DNA of 64,000 nucleotides, taken from assembly GCA_012271135.1 (NCBI GenBank), contig JAAXGZ010000002.1, positions 26,232 to 90,231 of the forward strand, read 5' to 3'. Under the pieces are notes generated by a model. That model was not told where the DNA came from, did no database searches, and saw only the letters and a list, made by a program, of their open reading frames with translations. How positions within the stretch are numbered: position 1 is the first letter of the stretch; every line of letters begins with the position of its first letter. The position numbers were made by a program, and so were the translations under genes. The stretch comes from Caldilineales bacterium (GTDB taxonomy: Bacteria > Chloroflexota > Anaerolineae > Caldilineales > Caldilineaceae). Below, one piece after another: positions 9,247-17,521 of this stretch.

Positions 9247-9314
9247 GATGTGCTCCGTTTGCGGTTCATGTCACGCATTAGTACATAAATGTCCTACATA
9301 TTACCGCAAATTAA

Positions 9315-9323
9315 TATCTAGAC
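9315..9323. repeat. left 9-bp target duplication of the IS982-like element
   Basis: TATCTAGAC occurs here and again, in the same orientation, at 11457-11465. The two copies lie just outside a pair of matching inverted ends, as expected for target-site duplication by an IS982-type transposition. Confidence 0.75.
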
Positions 9324-9324
9324 A

Positions 9325-9341
9325 CGTCCAATGTGGAATTA
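9325..9341 (+). repeat. left terminal inverted repeat of the IS982-like element
   Basis: CGTCCAATGTGGAATTA pairs with the right end at 11440-11456 with one mismatch (T versus C at the third base). It lies one base inside the left target duplication. Confidence 0.75.
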
Positions 9342-9411
9342 AGGAGGTTGACTCAAAAAGGGGAACCTGCGCAGAATGAAAGGTTAACAGCCACATTCCG
9401 AGGGGTCCCCC

Positions 9412-10305
9412 ATGGCGCGCAGTATAGCATTCGAGGATTTGGCTACCGTGGTGTACGTCTGGGTGGACGACTGGTACCAGGCCCACGCGGCCGGCTGGCG
9501 ACAGGGCCAGGCCCCTCTTCAGCGACAGTGAAGTGATCACGCTTCTGATGCTCATGGATTTCCTGCCCTTTCCGGGGGAGAGCCAGTTCCTAGGCTTTGT
9601 GCGGGCCAACCACCGGGCCCTCTTTCCGCACCTGCTCAGCCAGAGCCAGTTCAACCGCCGGGCCCGGCGACTGTGGCCCTGGGTCGAGGCCCTGCGCCGG
9701 CACTGGGCGGAGGCATTGGGGGCCACCCGCGCCTCCCTGTACCTGCGGATACCAAGCCGCTGCCCGTGGTCGGCTACACGCGCGCCAAGGGCCGCAGTGA
9801 CTTTGCGGCCACGACCGACTACGGGGTCTGTGCCAGTCGCCACCTGAAGTACTTCGGGTACAAGCTGGTTCTGCTCTGTACGCCGGCGGAGGTGCCCGCG
9901 GCCTACGACCTGGTGCCGGCTTCGACGGATGAGCGGGTGGCGGGAGAGCAGGTGCTGGCCTGGGTGTGGCAGGCCCGCATCCTCGGCGACAAGGGCTTCC
10001 TCGGGGCCGACTGGCAACAGGGCTACCGGGAGACCTGGGGCCTGGAGATCCTGCCCCCCGCGCGCACCAACCAGCGCACCGCCCGGCCCGCCGGTGTCCA
10101 GCGGTGGCTCAACCGCCTGCGGGAACGGATCGAGGGTGCCTTCCATGAAGTGCAGAACACCGGCCGCCACCTGGAGCATCTGACCTGCAGGACGCTCCGG
10201 GGCCTGAGCACGCATGTCGCGGCCAAGATGGCGAGCCATGCCCTCAAGCTCCTGCTCCGCCGTCAGGCCGGAATTGACGTCCGGACCTTCACCGTGACCG
10301 TGTAA
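9412..10305 (+). pseudogene. IS982-like DDE transposase with two compensating frameshifts
   Basis: Three consecutive frame segments together read as one IS982-type transposase. The first starts at the ATG at 9412 (MARSIAFEDLATVVYVW) after a GAGGGG site. The frame then changes by +1 near 9505-9517 into PLFSDSEVITLLML ... SQSQFNRRARRLW. It changes back near 9745-9755, entering DTKPLPVVGYTRAKG, and runs to TAA at 10305. The DDE residues are visible: Asp in DTKPLPVV, Asp in LGDKGFLG and Glu in RIEGAFHEVQ. The second shift looks like loss of one G in CTGCGGATACC. Two opposite single-base indels make decay more likely than programmed shifting, so the copy is probably dead in cis. Confidence 0.75.
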
Positions 10306-10335
10306 TATCAATTCAGTATAATAGCATTACTTGAC
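10306..10335 (+). repeat. left terminal inverted repeat of the IS630-like element
   Basis: TATCAATTCAGTATAATAGC and the following ten bases match the reverse complement of 11410-11439 at 22 of 30 positions by my alignment. The first two bases, TA, are the target dinucleotide typical of the IS630/Tc1 superfamily, and TA also closes the right end at 11438-11439. Confidence 0.65.
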
Positions 10336-10365
10336 ATGTGGACGGTGGCACCGGGAGGGACGGCC

Positions 10366-11429
10366 ATGGCTCGCAAGACGGCGATCGTCTGGGCGGTCGG
10401 GGACACGGCGGACGCCCTGCATGCGCAGTACCGGGCCGAGCCCGTGGCCGAGGTGCACACGCGTCTGCAGGCCCTGTGGCGGTTGCGCCTGGGGGAGGGA
10501 CCGACGGCGGTGGCGGCCGGGGTGGGCGTCAGCCGCAATGCCGTGCAGCAGTGGCTGCGCTGGTACCGGGAAGGCGGCCTGGCGGCGGTGTGCGGACGGC
10601 GCAAGGGCGGGGTGGGCAAGCCCTCCTACCTGACGAAGGACCAGGAGGCGCAGCTGGTGGCGGCCGCGGCCACGGGCGTGTTTGCGACGGCGCAGGCGGT
10701 GCGGGACTGGATCGAGGCGCGGTTCGGGGTGGTCTACACCCGCGACAGCATGTACACGCTGCTGCCGCGGCTGGGGATCCGGTTGAAGGTGCCCCGGCCC
10801 CGTCACCCGCAGGCCGATCCCCGGGCCCGGGCGGCCTGGAAAAAGGGGGGCTCGGCGCACGCCTGAAGGCGGTCGGGTTGAAGGCCGGTCAGGGCATCGT
10901 GTGGGGCGACGAGATGCGCGTGGGGCTGCGCGGCCAAGTGCGCAAGGTGTGGGCGCCGCGCGGGGTGGCGGTATCCCAGACGGTCCGGATCGGCTGGAAG
11001 TACACCCATGTGGCGGTCGCCATCGAGCCCATGACGGGGCGGCTGTGGTGGGCCTGGCAGCAGAACATGACGGGCGAGGAGATGGCCCGCATCCGGGGGG
11101 CCTGGGCGGAGGAACCGGACATCGACGGCTGGGTCTGGGACGGGGCCGGGAGCCACACGGGCAAGGACATGCAGGCCGTGGACGCGCCCCAGGTGGTGCA
11201 GCCGCCCTACGCCCCCGAACCGGACCCGGTCGAGCGCTTCTTCCGGGAGTTGCGCCGGGTCCTCGAGGGACGGGTGTATGCGACCCTGCAGGCCAAAAAG
11301 GATGCGCTGGAACCGATCCTGAAGGCCTGGCAGGCCGACCCGGACCGGGTGCGGCAACTGTGCGGCTGGACCTGGATCCGGGATGCCTTGGAGGACCTGC
11401 CTGCCAACCCTCAAGTAATTCAATCATAA
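10366..11429 (+). CDS. IS630-family DDE transposase, probably made by -1 frameshifting
   Basis: The upstream frame (10366-10866) encodes a winged helix-turn-helix DNA-binding half (GPTAVAAGVGVSRNAVQQWL). The downstream frame encodes the catalytic half with DDE residues in IVWGDEMRVG, WVWDGAGSH and PDPVERFFREL, ending TAA at 11429. They join in the -1 direction at a run of five A and six G followed by C (10840-10851). That run includes G GGG GGC in the upstream frame, a possible slippery heptamer, and IS630 elements are known for frameshift expression. I chose the ATG at 10366 because GGGAGGGA precedes it; another ATG at 10336 is in frame. A simple indel in a homopolymer is the alternative. 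Confidence 0.75.
10840..10851 (+). promoter_or_regulatory. putative -1 ribosomal frameshift site of the IS630-like transposase
   Basis: AAAAAGGGGGGC is read AAA AAG GGG GGC in the upstream frame. Slipping back one base on the G run keeps GGG paired and leads straight into the catalytic frame. Without slippage the upstream product ends after 11 more bases of sense sequence at TGA (10864-10866). Confidence 0.55.
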
Positions 11430-11439
11430 TTGATTGGTA
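11410..11439 (-). repeat. right terminal inverted repeat of the IS630-like element
   Basis: The complement of this stretch matches 10306-10335 at 22 of 30 positions. Its inner part overlaps the last codons of the transposase gene. Confidence 0.65.
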
Positions 11440-11456
11440 TAATTCCACATTGGGCG
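11440..11456 (-). repeat. right terminal inverted repeat of the IS982-like element
   Basis: TAATTCCACATTGGGCG is the inverted match of 9325-9341 with one mismatch. It directly abuts the TA border of the IS630-like insertion on one side and the 9-bp target duplication on the other. Confidence 0.75.
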
Positions 11457-11465
11457 TATCTAGAC
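11457..11465. repeat. right 9-bp target duplication of the IS982-like element
   Basis: TATCTAGAC here is the second copy of the sequence at 9315-9323 in direct orientation. The uninterrupted ancestral site would read TTAATATCTAGACTTCAA. Confidence 0.75.
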
Positions 11466-11524
11466 TTCAACCGTACCGGCATCGCAGCACCGTCGAGCCT
11501 GAAGTTCAAACTTCCCGCCGGGTG

Positions 11525-14473
11525 TCAAGCAGGTTGTGCGACCTTGACGCGACGGCCGTTGAGCAGCGGTTTGAGGAACCTTCCGGTGTAGCTGCGCACG
11601 GCCTTGACCACCTGTTCGGGAGTACCTTCCGTGATCACCTCGCCACCGTTGTCGCCGCCTTCCGGTCCCATGTCCACGATCCAGTCGCAGTTCTTGATCA
11701 CGTCCAGATTGTGTTCGATCACGAGCACCGTGTTGCCCTTGTCCACGAGCGAGTGCAGGACCTGCAGGAGCTTGTTCACGTCCTCGAAGTGCAGGCCGGT
11801 CGTCGGCTCGTCCAGGATGTACAGCGTGTTGCCCGTATCCCGGCGACTTAGTTCCTTGCTCAGCTTGACCCGTTGGGCTTCACCGCCGGACAGAGTGGTG
11901 GCGGGTTGTCCCAGACGGATATAGCCCAGACCCACACTCAACAGCGTGTCCAGGCGCGCCTTGATGCGGGGGATATTGGCAAACAGCTCCGCGGCTTCCT
12001 CGATAGTCATGTTCAGAACGTCCGAAACCGAATGCCCTCTGAACCGAATTTCCAGAGTCTCGCGGTTGTAGCGGCGGCCCTGACACTCGTCGCACTGGAC
12101 GTAAACGTTGGGTAGGAACTGCATCTCGATTTCCTCGATGCCGGCCCCCTTGCAGGCTTCGCAGCGGCCGCCCGCCACATTGAAGCTGAACCGTCCCGGC
12201 TTGTACCCGCGCGCCTTGGCTTCGGGCAGGGAGGCGAACAAATCCCGCAACGGACCGAAGAGATCAACGTAGGTGGCCGGATTGCTGCGCGGCGTGCGGC
12301 CAATCGGACTCTGATCGATGTCGATCACCTTGTCCAAGTACTGCCAACCTTCCACATCCTCGTGCTTGCCCGGCGCGGTCTTGGCCTTGTACATGGTTTG
12401 GGCCAGGAACCGGTAGAGCACATCGTTGACCAGTGTGCTCTTGCCACTGCCACTGACTCCCGTCACGACCGTAAACGTACCCAGCGGGAACCGCACCGTC
12501 ACGTTGTTCAGGTTGTTCTCCGCCGCCCCGACCACGCGCAGGTGGGTGCCGTTGCCCTTGCGCCGCGAGATCGGCATGCCGATTTGCTTTTCGCGGCGCA
12601 GGTACTGCGCCGTCAGACTGCTGGTGTGCGCAATGAACTCGTCCTGCGGCGCGGAACACACGACTTCGCCGCCGTGCTCGCCAGCACCCGGCCCCATGTC
12701 CACCACCCAGTCGGCCATGCGGATGGTGTCCTCGTCGTGCTCAACCACAACCACGGTGTTGCCCAGATCGCGCATGCCACACAGGGTGTTCAGCAAGCGC
12801 TCGTTGTCCCGCTGGTGCAGGCCGATGCTCGGTTCGTCCAGGATGTAGAGAACACCCATCAGTTGGCTGCCGATCTGGGTCGCCAGACGAATGCGCTGCG
12901 CCTCGCCACCCGACAGGGTCGCGGCGCGGCGCTCAAGCGACAGGTACTCGAGACCGACGTTGACCATGAAGGACAGTCGAGCCTGAACTTCCTTGAGCAC
13001 CTGACCGCCGATGGCCAGATCCCGGGCCGACAGCCGCCCACTGGCGTGGGGAACTCGTCCGTTGGCCCGCGTCGTATCGTTCGTGTCGTCGGGCTGCAGG
13101 TTTTCCACCCAACGCAGGGCGTTGGCAACCGTCAGGCGGGACACTTCCATGATGTTGAGACCGCCGATGGCAACCGCCAGCGAGGCGGCCTTGAGTCGCA
13201 TGCCGCGGCAGTCGGGACAGGGACGGAAACTCATCCATCCTTCAAGGCGCTCGCGCACGGAGTCGCTGCCGGTATCCCGGTAGTGCTTGCGCAGACTCGG
13301 CACGACTCCGCGGTAGGTCGCCTCGTACTGCCACTCCTTGCCTTCCTTGGTGCGATAGCTGACGACCAGGTTGCGCTCCGGCTTCTCGGGGCCCATTACC
13401 ACCAGATCCTGCTGGCGCTGGCTGAGTGCCCGGTAGGGGATGTCGGTGGGGATCCCATGCTTCCGGCAAAAGGCCGCCAGCACGCCGCGCTCCCAGTTCT
13501 CCGCCTGCGCCGAGGACTCGTTCTGCCGCTGCCAGGGTCGGATGCACCCGTTGCTCAGCGACAGATCCTGATCAACGATCAGCCGCAGGTCGAACTCGTT
13601 CTGCATGCCGATGCCGTCGCAGCGCTCGCAGGCCCCGTGCGGACTGTTGAAACTGAAGGAACGCGGTTCGATCTCCTCCAGGCTCACGCCGCAGTCGGCG
13701 CACGCGAAGTTGCGGCTGAACGACTCCTCCCGCGGATGGTCGCGATCGGTCACGTCGCTAACGATCATGACCCCGTCGCCCAGGTCGAGGCAGGTTTCCA
13801 CCGAATCCGCCAACCGGTTCTCGTCCTCCTCGTCGGGGGAGATCACCAGGCGATCAACGACCGCCTCAATCGTGTGGTTCTTGTACCGGTCAAGGTCCGG
13901 TACTTCCGCCACATCGTAAATCTCGCCGTTGACCCGTACCCGCACGTACCCCTGCTGCATCAGTTGCTGCAACTCGCCCGTATGCCTGCCCTTGCGGTTC
14001 CTGATGCGCGGCGCTAGCAACATGAGGCGACTGCCAGTCGGGCGCGACCGCAGCTGGTCCACAATCTGTTGGGGAGTCTGCTGCGAAATGGCCGCCCCGC
14101 ACTCGGTGCAGTGCGGCTGACCGATCCGCGCATAGAGCAGACGCAGGTAGTCGAACACCTCCGTCACCGTGCCGACCGTGGAACGGGGATTGCGGTTGGT
14201 GCTCTTCTGGTCGATGGAGATGGCCGGGCTCAAGCCCTCGATCTGGTCGACATCGGGCTTCTCCAGCAGACCCAGAAACTGTCGGGCATAGGCCGACAGG
14301 GACTCCACGTACCGACGCTGCCCCTCGGCGTAGAGGGTGTCAAAAGCTAGACTGCTCTTGCCGCTGCCGCTAAGTCCGGTAATCACCACGAACTGATCCC
14401 GCGGCAGCGACACTTCAATGTTCTTGAGGTTGTGTTCCCTGGCGCCGAGTACCGTAATCCTGTCTGTTGCCAT
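11525..14473 (-). CDS. uvrA: excinuclease ABC subunit A
   Basis: UvrA is the damage-sensing ATPase of nucleotide excision repair; it loads UvrB on lesions. This 982-residue protein has both ABC modules. The first Walker A is GLSGSGKS at residues 33-40 and the second is GVSGSGKSTLVNDVL. The signature motifs are LSGGEAQRIRLATQIGS and LSGGEAQRVKLSKELS. Both CxxC zinc modules are intact (CADCGVS ... CERCDGIG and CEACKGAG ... CDECQGRRYN), and the C-terminal glycine-rich region follows. I chose the ATG at 14473 (MATDRITVLGAREHNLKNI), which has AAGGG upstream; the longer open frame to 14626 lacks family similarity. Confidence 0.97.
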   Translation of the reverse strand: MATDRITVLGAREHNLKNIEVSLPRDQFVVITGLSGSGKSSLAFDTLYAEGQRRYVESLSAYARQFLGLLEKPDVDQIEGLSPAISIDQKSTNRNPRSTVGTVTEVFDYLRLLYARIGQPHCTECGAAISQQTPQQIVDQLRSRPTGSRLMLLAPRIRNRKGRHTGELQQLMQQGYVRVRVNGEIYDVAEVPDLDRYKNHTIEAVVDRLVISPDEEDENRLADSVETCLDLGDGVMIVSDVTDRDHPREESFSRNFACADCGVSLEEIEPRSFSFNSPHGACERCDGIGMQNEFDLRLIVDQDLSLSNGCIRPWQRQNESSAQAENWERGVLAAFCRKHGIPTDIPYRALSQRQQDLVVMGPEKPERNLVVSYRTKEGKEWQYEATYRGVVPSLRKHYRDTGSDSVRERLEGWMSFRPCPDCRGMRLKAASLAVAIGGLNIMEVSRLTVANALRWVENLQPDDTNDTTRANGRVPHASGRLSARDLAIGGQVLKEVQARLSFMVNVGLEYLSLERRAATLSGGEAQRIRLATQIGSQLMGVLYILDEPSIGLHQRDNERLLNTLCGMRDLGNTVVVVEHDEDTIRMADWVVDMGPGAGEHGGEVVCSAPQDEFIAHTSSLTAQYLRREKQIGMPISRRKGNGTHLRVVGAAENNLNNVTVRFPLGTFTVVTGVSGSGKSTLVNDVLYRFLAQTMYKAKTAPGKHEDVEGWQYLDKVIDIDQSPIGRTPRSNPATYVDLFGPLRDLFASLPEAKARGYKPGRFSFNVAGGRCEACKGAGIEEIEMQFLPNVYVQCDECQGRRYNRETLEIRFRGHSVSDVLNMTIEEAAELFANIPRIKARLDTLLSVGLGYIRLGQPATTLSGGEAQRVKLSKELSRRDTGNTLYILDEPTTGLHFEDVNKLLQVLHSLVDKGNTVLVIEHNLDVIKNCDWIVDMGPEGGDNGGEVITEGTPEQVVKAVRSYTGRFLKPLLNGRRVKVAQPA

Positions 14474-14677
14474 CCCTGCATCCCTTGCTGCCGACCGTGC
14501 AGTCCCGTCCGTTTGCCAAGCGAGAGCCGTTGCCCTGCCAACGCAGTCAAGCGTCCCGCGCTGCGCTTCGGCGCGGATCGATCTCCCGGACCCGGACAGC
14601 CTGCCACACACCAAGCCGGCCGTCAAATATCAACGCTTTTTTGTACGCAAATTTTGCCCGGACGGTTGAGGGGGATC

Positions 14678-15241
14678 TCAACCGTCGCGCGGCCTCAGCA
14701 GCCCGTAGTTCCCGTTGTCCCGGCGGTAGACGACATGGATGGCGCCGCTGTCCTGGTCCTTGAACAGATGGAAGTCGTGGTTGAGCTGTTCCATGGTTTC
14801 CACGGCATCGGCCACGGCCATGGGCTCAACCGTGAAGTCCTTCTCCCGAACGATGAGGCCGTCGCCCACGTCTTCGTAGTCTTCGTTGACCGGAGGGATG
14901 GTTTCGACGAACTGTCTGGCCTCCTCCTTCGACATGCGCCGCACATGGCGCCGTCGGCCCTTGAACCGCTCTATCTGCCGTTCCATCTTGTGTACCGCCG
15001 CGTCCAGGGCTGCCTTGGCATCGGGACCCTTGACTTCCGAACGCAGGATGCGCTTGCGTACATGCATCGTCAACTGAACACGGCAGGCCCGTTCGGGTCC
15101 GAGCCGATGCCGCCGGTGGATTTCACAGCGCGACTCCACCGTGCCCGGCAGCAGGGCTTCGAGCTTGGCACCCTTGTCCCGCGCCGTTGCCTCAAGCTCC
15201 CTCTGCAGGTTGGCAGGGAATCCATGCAGGATGACATCCAT
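14678..15241 (-). CDS. hpf: ribosome hibernation promoting factor, long form
   Basis: Long HPF dimerises 70S ribosomes into inactive 100S particles in slow growth. Residues 1 to about 95 form the HPF/RaiA ribosome-binding fold (start MDVILHGFPANLQRELEATA, with a basic helix RQIERFKGRRRHVRR). Residues about 130-187 are the C-terminal dimerisation domain, recognisable from IVREKDFTVEPMAVADAVE and HVVYRRDNGNYGLLRPR. The length of 187 is usual for the long form. The gene stands 204 bp upstream of uvrA on the same strand. No good Shine-Dalgarno site precedes the ATG. Confidence 0.93.
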   Translation of the reverse strand: MDVILHGFPANLQRELEATARDKGAKLEALLPGTVESRCEIHRRHRLGPERACRVQLTMHVRKRILRSEVKGPDAKAALDAAVHKMERQIERFKGRRRHVRRMSKEEARQFVETIPPVNEDYEDVGDGLIVREKDFTVEPMAVADAVETMEQLNHDFHLFKDQDSGAIHVVYRRDNGNYGLLRPRDG

Positions 15242-15551
15242 GGTATATGGGTTGTTTATGTTGGATTACACTCCAAGCCGCCCGGCAAGCGGTGCCTGGG
15301 GACCATGTCGCAATTCTACTTCAGGTGCAAGCTTCCGGACGGTGGATGCACCGGCAGGCACTGTTTCAGTCTCATTGATTTTGGCCCGAGGCCGTCATCG
15401 GCACCCCCGTGCCCGCATGGATTCACAGGCACGGGGGGCAACGGATGGTTAGCCAAGAAGCGCGGAAGTCCCCAACGGGCCGACATCGTGGACGGCAGCG
15501 CGGTAATCGGCATGTTGCCGCGGGGCGCCTTGATCGTCCCCGGCGGGCGGA
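15242..15551. other. intergenic region between smpB and hpf with one strong hairpin
   Basis: No coding frame here looks real. A 10-bp stem, CCCCCGTGCC at 15404-15413 with GGCACGGGGG at 15429-15438, could form a stable hairpin on either strand. No T run follows on either side, so I do not call it an intrinsic terminator. It could slow transcription leaving smpB. I looked for a tmRNA next to smpB and see none. Confidence 0.4.
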
Positions 15552-16055
15552 TCAGTCCTCATACACCTGCTTGCGGGCCCTGGCCATGCTCCGCTGGGCA
15601 TCCCGTTGCGCGATGGTGTCGCGCTTGTCGTGTTGCTGCTTGCCCTTGGCCAAGGCAACCACGACCTTGGCCAGACCGTGGTTGGAAATGTAGAGGCGCA
15701 CGGGTACGGTGGTCAATCCCTTTTGCGCCGCGCTGGTCGCAATCCGGCGGATCTCACGCTTGTTGAGCAGAAGCTTGCGCGGCCGCATCTCCTCGTGGTT
15801 TTGGCGATTGCCGTGCGAGTACGGGGCGATATGGACGTTGTGCAGCCAGGCTTCGCCGTCCCTCACCATGACAAAGCCGTCGCCCAGGTTCACCTGGCCC
15901 TGCCTGATCGACTTGATCTCCGTCCCCAGCAACTGTATGCCGGCATCGAATTCCTCGATTAGGTGATAGTTGAACCGGGCCCGGCGATTGGTGGCCACGG
16001 TCCGCGGACCGGTAAGGCCGCGGCCATTCTTGGTGCGGGTGGAACGGCCTGCCAC
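15552..16055 (-). CDS. smpB: SsrA-binding protein SmpB
   Basis: SmpB binds tmRNA and delivers it to stalled ribosomes for trans-translation. The 167-residue product shows the family's OB-fold core (ATNRRARFNYHLIEEFDAGI, LLGTEIKSIRQGQVNLGDGF) and the hallmark RPRKLLLNKREI segment. The C-terminal tail is basic (GKQQHDKRDTIAQRDAQR), as needed for decoding-centre contact. It is 12 bp downstream of the inactive S41 paralogue and so probably the last gene of a three-gene transcript. Confidence 0.96.
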   Translation of the reverse strand: MAGRSTRTKNGRGLTGPRTVATNRRARFNYHLIEEFDAGIQLLGTEIKSIRQGQVNLGDGFVMVRDGEAWLHNVHIAPYSHGNRQNHEEMRPRKLLLNKREIRRIATSAAQKGLTTVPVRLYISNHGLAKVVVALAKGKQQHDKRDTIAQRDAQRSMARARKQVYED

Positions 16056-16067
16056 GGCTAAGACTCC

Positions 16068-17444
16068 TCAACGTCCGGCGGTTGCTGCATCCAGAGAATG
16101 TACAAGATACAGTTCAGCCATCTGAAGATAGGGATCGGTTTCCGTGTCACCGGGGAGGACTCCAGTATCTCCCGGATCCCCATCCGCATCCTCATTGGTC
16201 ATCGGCACGTCCGGGGTCAACCCCTGCCCGTGAATCTTCCGTCCGTTGGGGGTGTGCCAAAGGTGGTCGGACACTCGCAGGCGACTTCCGTCCGCCAGGA
16301 CGAAATCGGTCTGGCCACTGCCGTTGCCGTAGGTGGTTTCACCAATCAGCAAGCCGACGCCGTGGTCCTGAACCGCACCGGCAACGAGTTCGCTGGCACC
16401 TGCACTGAAGCGGTCGACGAGCACTGCCAGGGGCATGCCCGGCGGCAGCGATGCCGCGCCCTCAGCCTTCAGTTCCGTCCGTGCACCATCGGTGTGTTCG
16501 CCAATGGCAACCAGCCGAGGCCCCGTCAACAGGCTTGCCACCCGGACCGCGGCTTCGGTTGAGCCACCGGCGGTGCCGCGCAGGTCGAGAATCATGGCTT
16601 CCACACCGAAATCCATCAGATCCGTCAGGGCCGCGGCCAGGCCGGCGGCCCCAAGTTCACCGACCGAGTGCATCCTGACGTAACCGATGTTCGACGCATC
16701 CCCAAGAACCTCATGGTCGACGGTGGGGATCTCCACCGCACGCAAGGTGATGGTTGCATCGAATGCTTCCTCGTCGCGCCGGTAGCCGATCCGCACCTCG
16801 GGACCTGCCGGAGCCGCCAGGCTGGCGAACGCGGCCTCCCGGTCCATCCAGGAAACGGGCTCCCCGTCCACCGACACCACAAGATCACCGGCGCGCAATC
16901 CCGCGTCGGCGGCGGGCAGGCCATCGAAGGTTTGCGTGACCAAAAGCCGTTTGCGGTCGGGCAGCCACTCCAGTCTTGCCCCGATGCCGACATCCCCCAA
17001 GTCGAACTCCCCTGGGCCGGGCAAGACCCCATCCGGACGCGCAAGGACCGAGTACCGATCACCGAGTGCCGCCAGGACGCCGTCTATGGCCGCCTGGTTC
17101 AACACATCCTCCGTCGGGACTTCGCCGATGTATTCCTCCTCAAGAAAATCCAGGGCTTCCCGCAGCACGGCGAACCGATCGATCGACCGCGCGGTGCGTC
17201 CGGTGCGGTTCAGTTCCGCCAAGGGCACAAGGGATGCCCGGTGGCGTCGGTCGTCTTCCACCCCCAACCCCGCGGCGTAGCCGGCCATCGCACCAGCTGT
17301 CACCGACACGAACAGGAATATGGTCAGCAAAGGCACAACAACCCTTGAGGCATTCAACTTCGAACGACCGACGGGCAAATCCGGACCCTCTCGAACCGTG
17401 TCGGTTTCGGGGCCGTTGCCCAATCCGGGCAGGGCGGGAGTCAT
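16068..17444 (-). CDS. S41 (CtpA-like) peptidase paralogue lacking the catalytic dyad
   Basis: This 458-residue protein has the layout of C-terminal processing peptidases: a cytosolic N-terminus, one membrane helix (about 35-58, VVVPLLTIFLFVSVTAGAMA), a PDZ domain (about 150-205) and an S41 protease core. The two catalytic positions, 25 residues apart in the family, are both replaced. The Ser site reads DRFSAGASEL, with Gly349 in place of Ser, and the Lys site reads TTYGNGSGQ, with Asn374 in place of Lys. The active neighbour upstream has both. The fold otherwise looks complete, so it is likely a non-catalytic partner, adaptor or inhibitor outside the membrane and not a broken gene. smpB follows after 12 bp. 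Confidence 0.88.
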   Translation of the reverse strand: MTPALPGLGNGPETDTVREGPDLPVGRSKLNASRVVVPLLTIFLFVSVTAGAMAGYAAGLGVEDDRRHRASLVPLAELNRTGRTARSIDRFAVLREALDFLEEEYIGEVPTEDVLNQAAIDGVLAALGDRYSVLARPDGVLPGPGEFDLGDVGIGARLEWLPDRKRLLVTQTFDGLPAADAGLRAGDLVVSVDGEPVSWMDREAAFASLAAPAGPEVRIGYRRDEEAFDATITLRAVEIPTVDHEVLGDASNIGYVRMHSVGELGAAGLAAALTDLMDFGVEAMILDLRGTAGGSTEAAVRVASLLTGPRLVAIGEHTDGARTELKAEGAASLPPGMPLAVLVDRFSAGASELVAGAVQDHGVGLLIGETTYGNGSGQTDFVLADGSRLRVSDHLWHTPNGRKIHGQGLTPDVPMTNEDADGDPGDTGVLPGDTETDPYLQMAELYLVHSLDAATAGR

Positions 17445-17521
17445 GATTCGGCTTCCATATCCAACCGTATGGGCCTGCCGCGTTCGATCACGTACCGTGC
17501 CAGCACCATCATGCCTCCCAA

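Larger units (their letters stand above)
10306..11439. mobile_element. IS630-like element inserted at TA
   Basis: This unit of about 1.1 kb has imperfect 30-bp inverted ends and TA at both borders. It carries one transposase gene that needs a -1 frameshift. Removing it rejoins the end of the IS982-like transposase gene with that element's right inverted repeat, so it is the younger insertion. Apart from the expected frameshift, its gene looks intact. Confidence 0.75.
9324..11456. mobile_element. IS982-like insertion sequence, split by an IS630-like element
   Basis: The outer ends are inverted repeats. CGTCCAATGTGGAATTA at 9325-9341 matches the complement of 11440-11456 in 16 of 17 positions. 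A 9-bp direct repeat lies outside both ends. Taking out the inner IS630-like insertion (10306-11439) leaves about 1 kb, the usual size of an IS982 element with one transposase gene. The inner element landed directly after the transposase stop codon, separating it from its right end. The element lies between the IS607-type element and uvrA. Confidence 0.75.

Noticed and set aside
7596..9278. 560-codon minus-strand frame as one TnpB fusion
   Set aside because: The first 181 codons overlap tnpA in another frame and are Ser/Pro/Arg-rich nonsense; the TnpB homology begins at the ATG at 8735.
12362..14017. 551-codon plus-strand frame
   Set aside because: It lies wholly antisense to uvrA, whose motifs are complete; the frame is a by-product of high-GC codon use.
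15404..15438. Strong hairpin as a terminator between smpB and hpf
   Set aside because: The stem is stable, but neither strand has a following T run.
15242..15551. Possible tmRNA next to smpB
   Set aside because: No tRNA-like ends, tag frame or T-arm pattern could be found.
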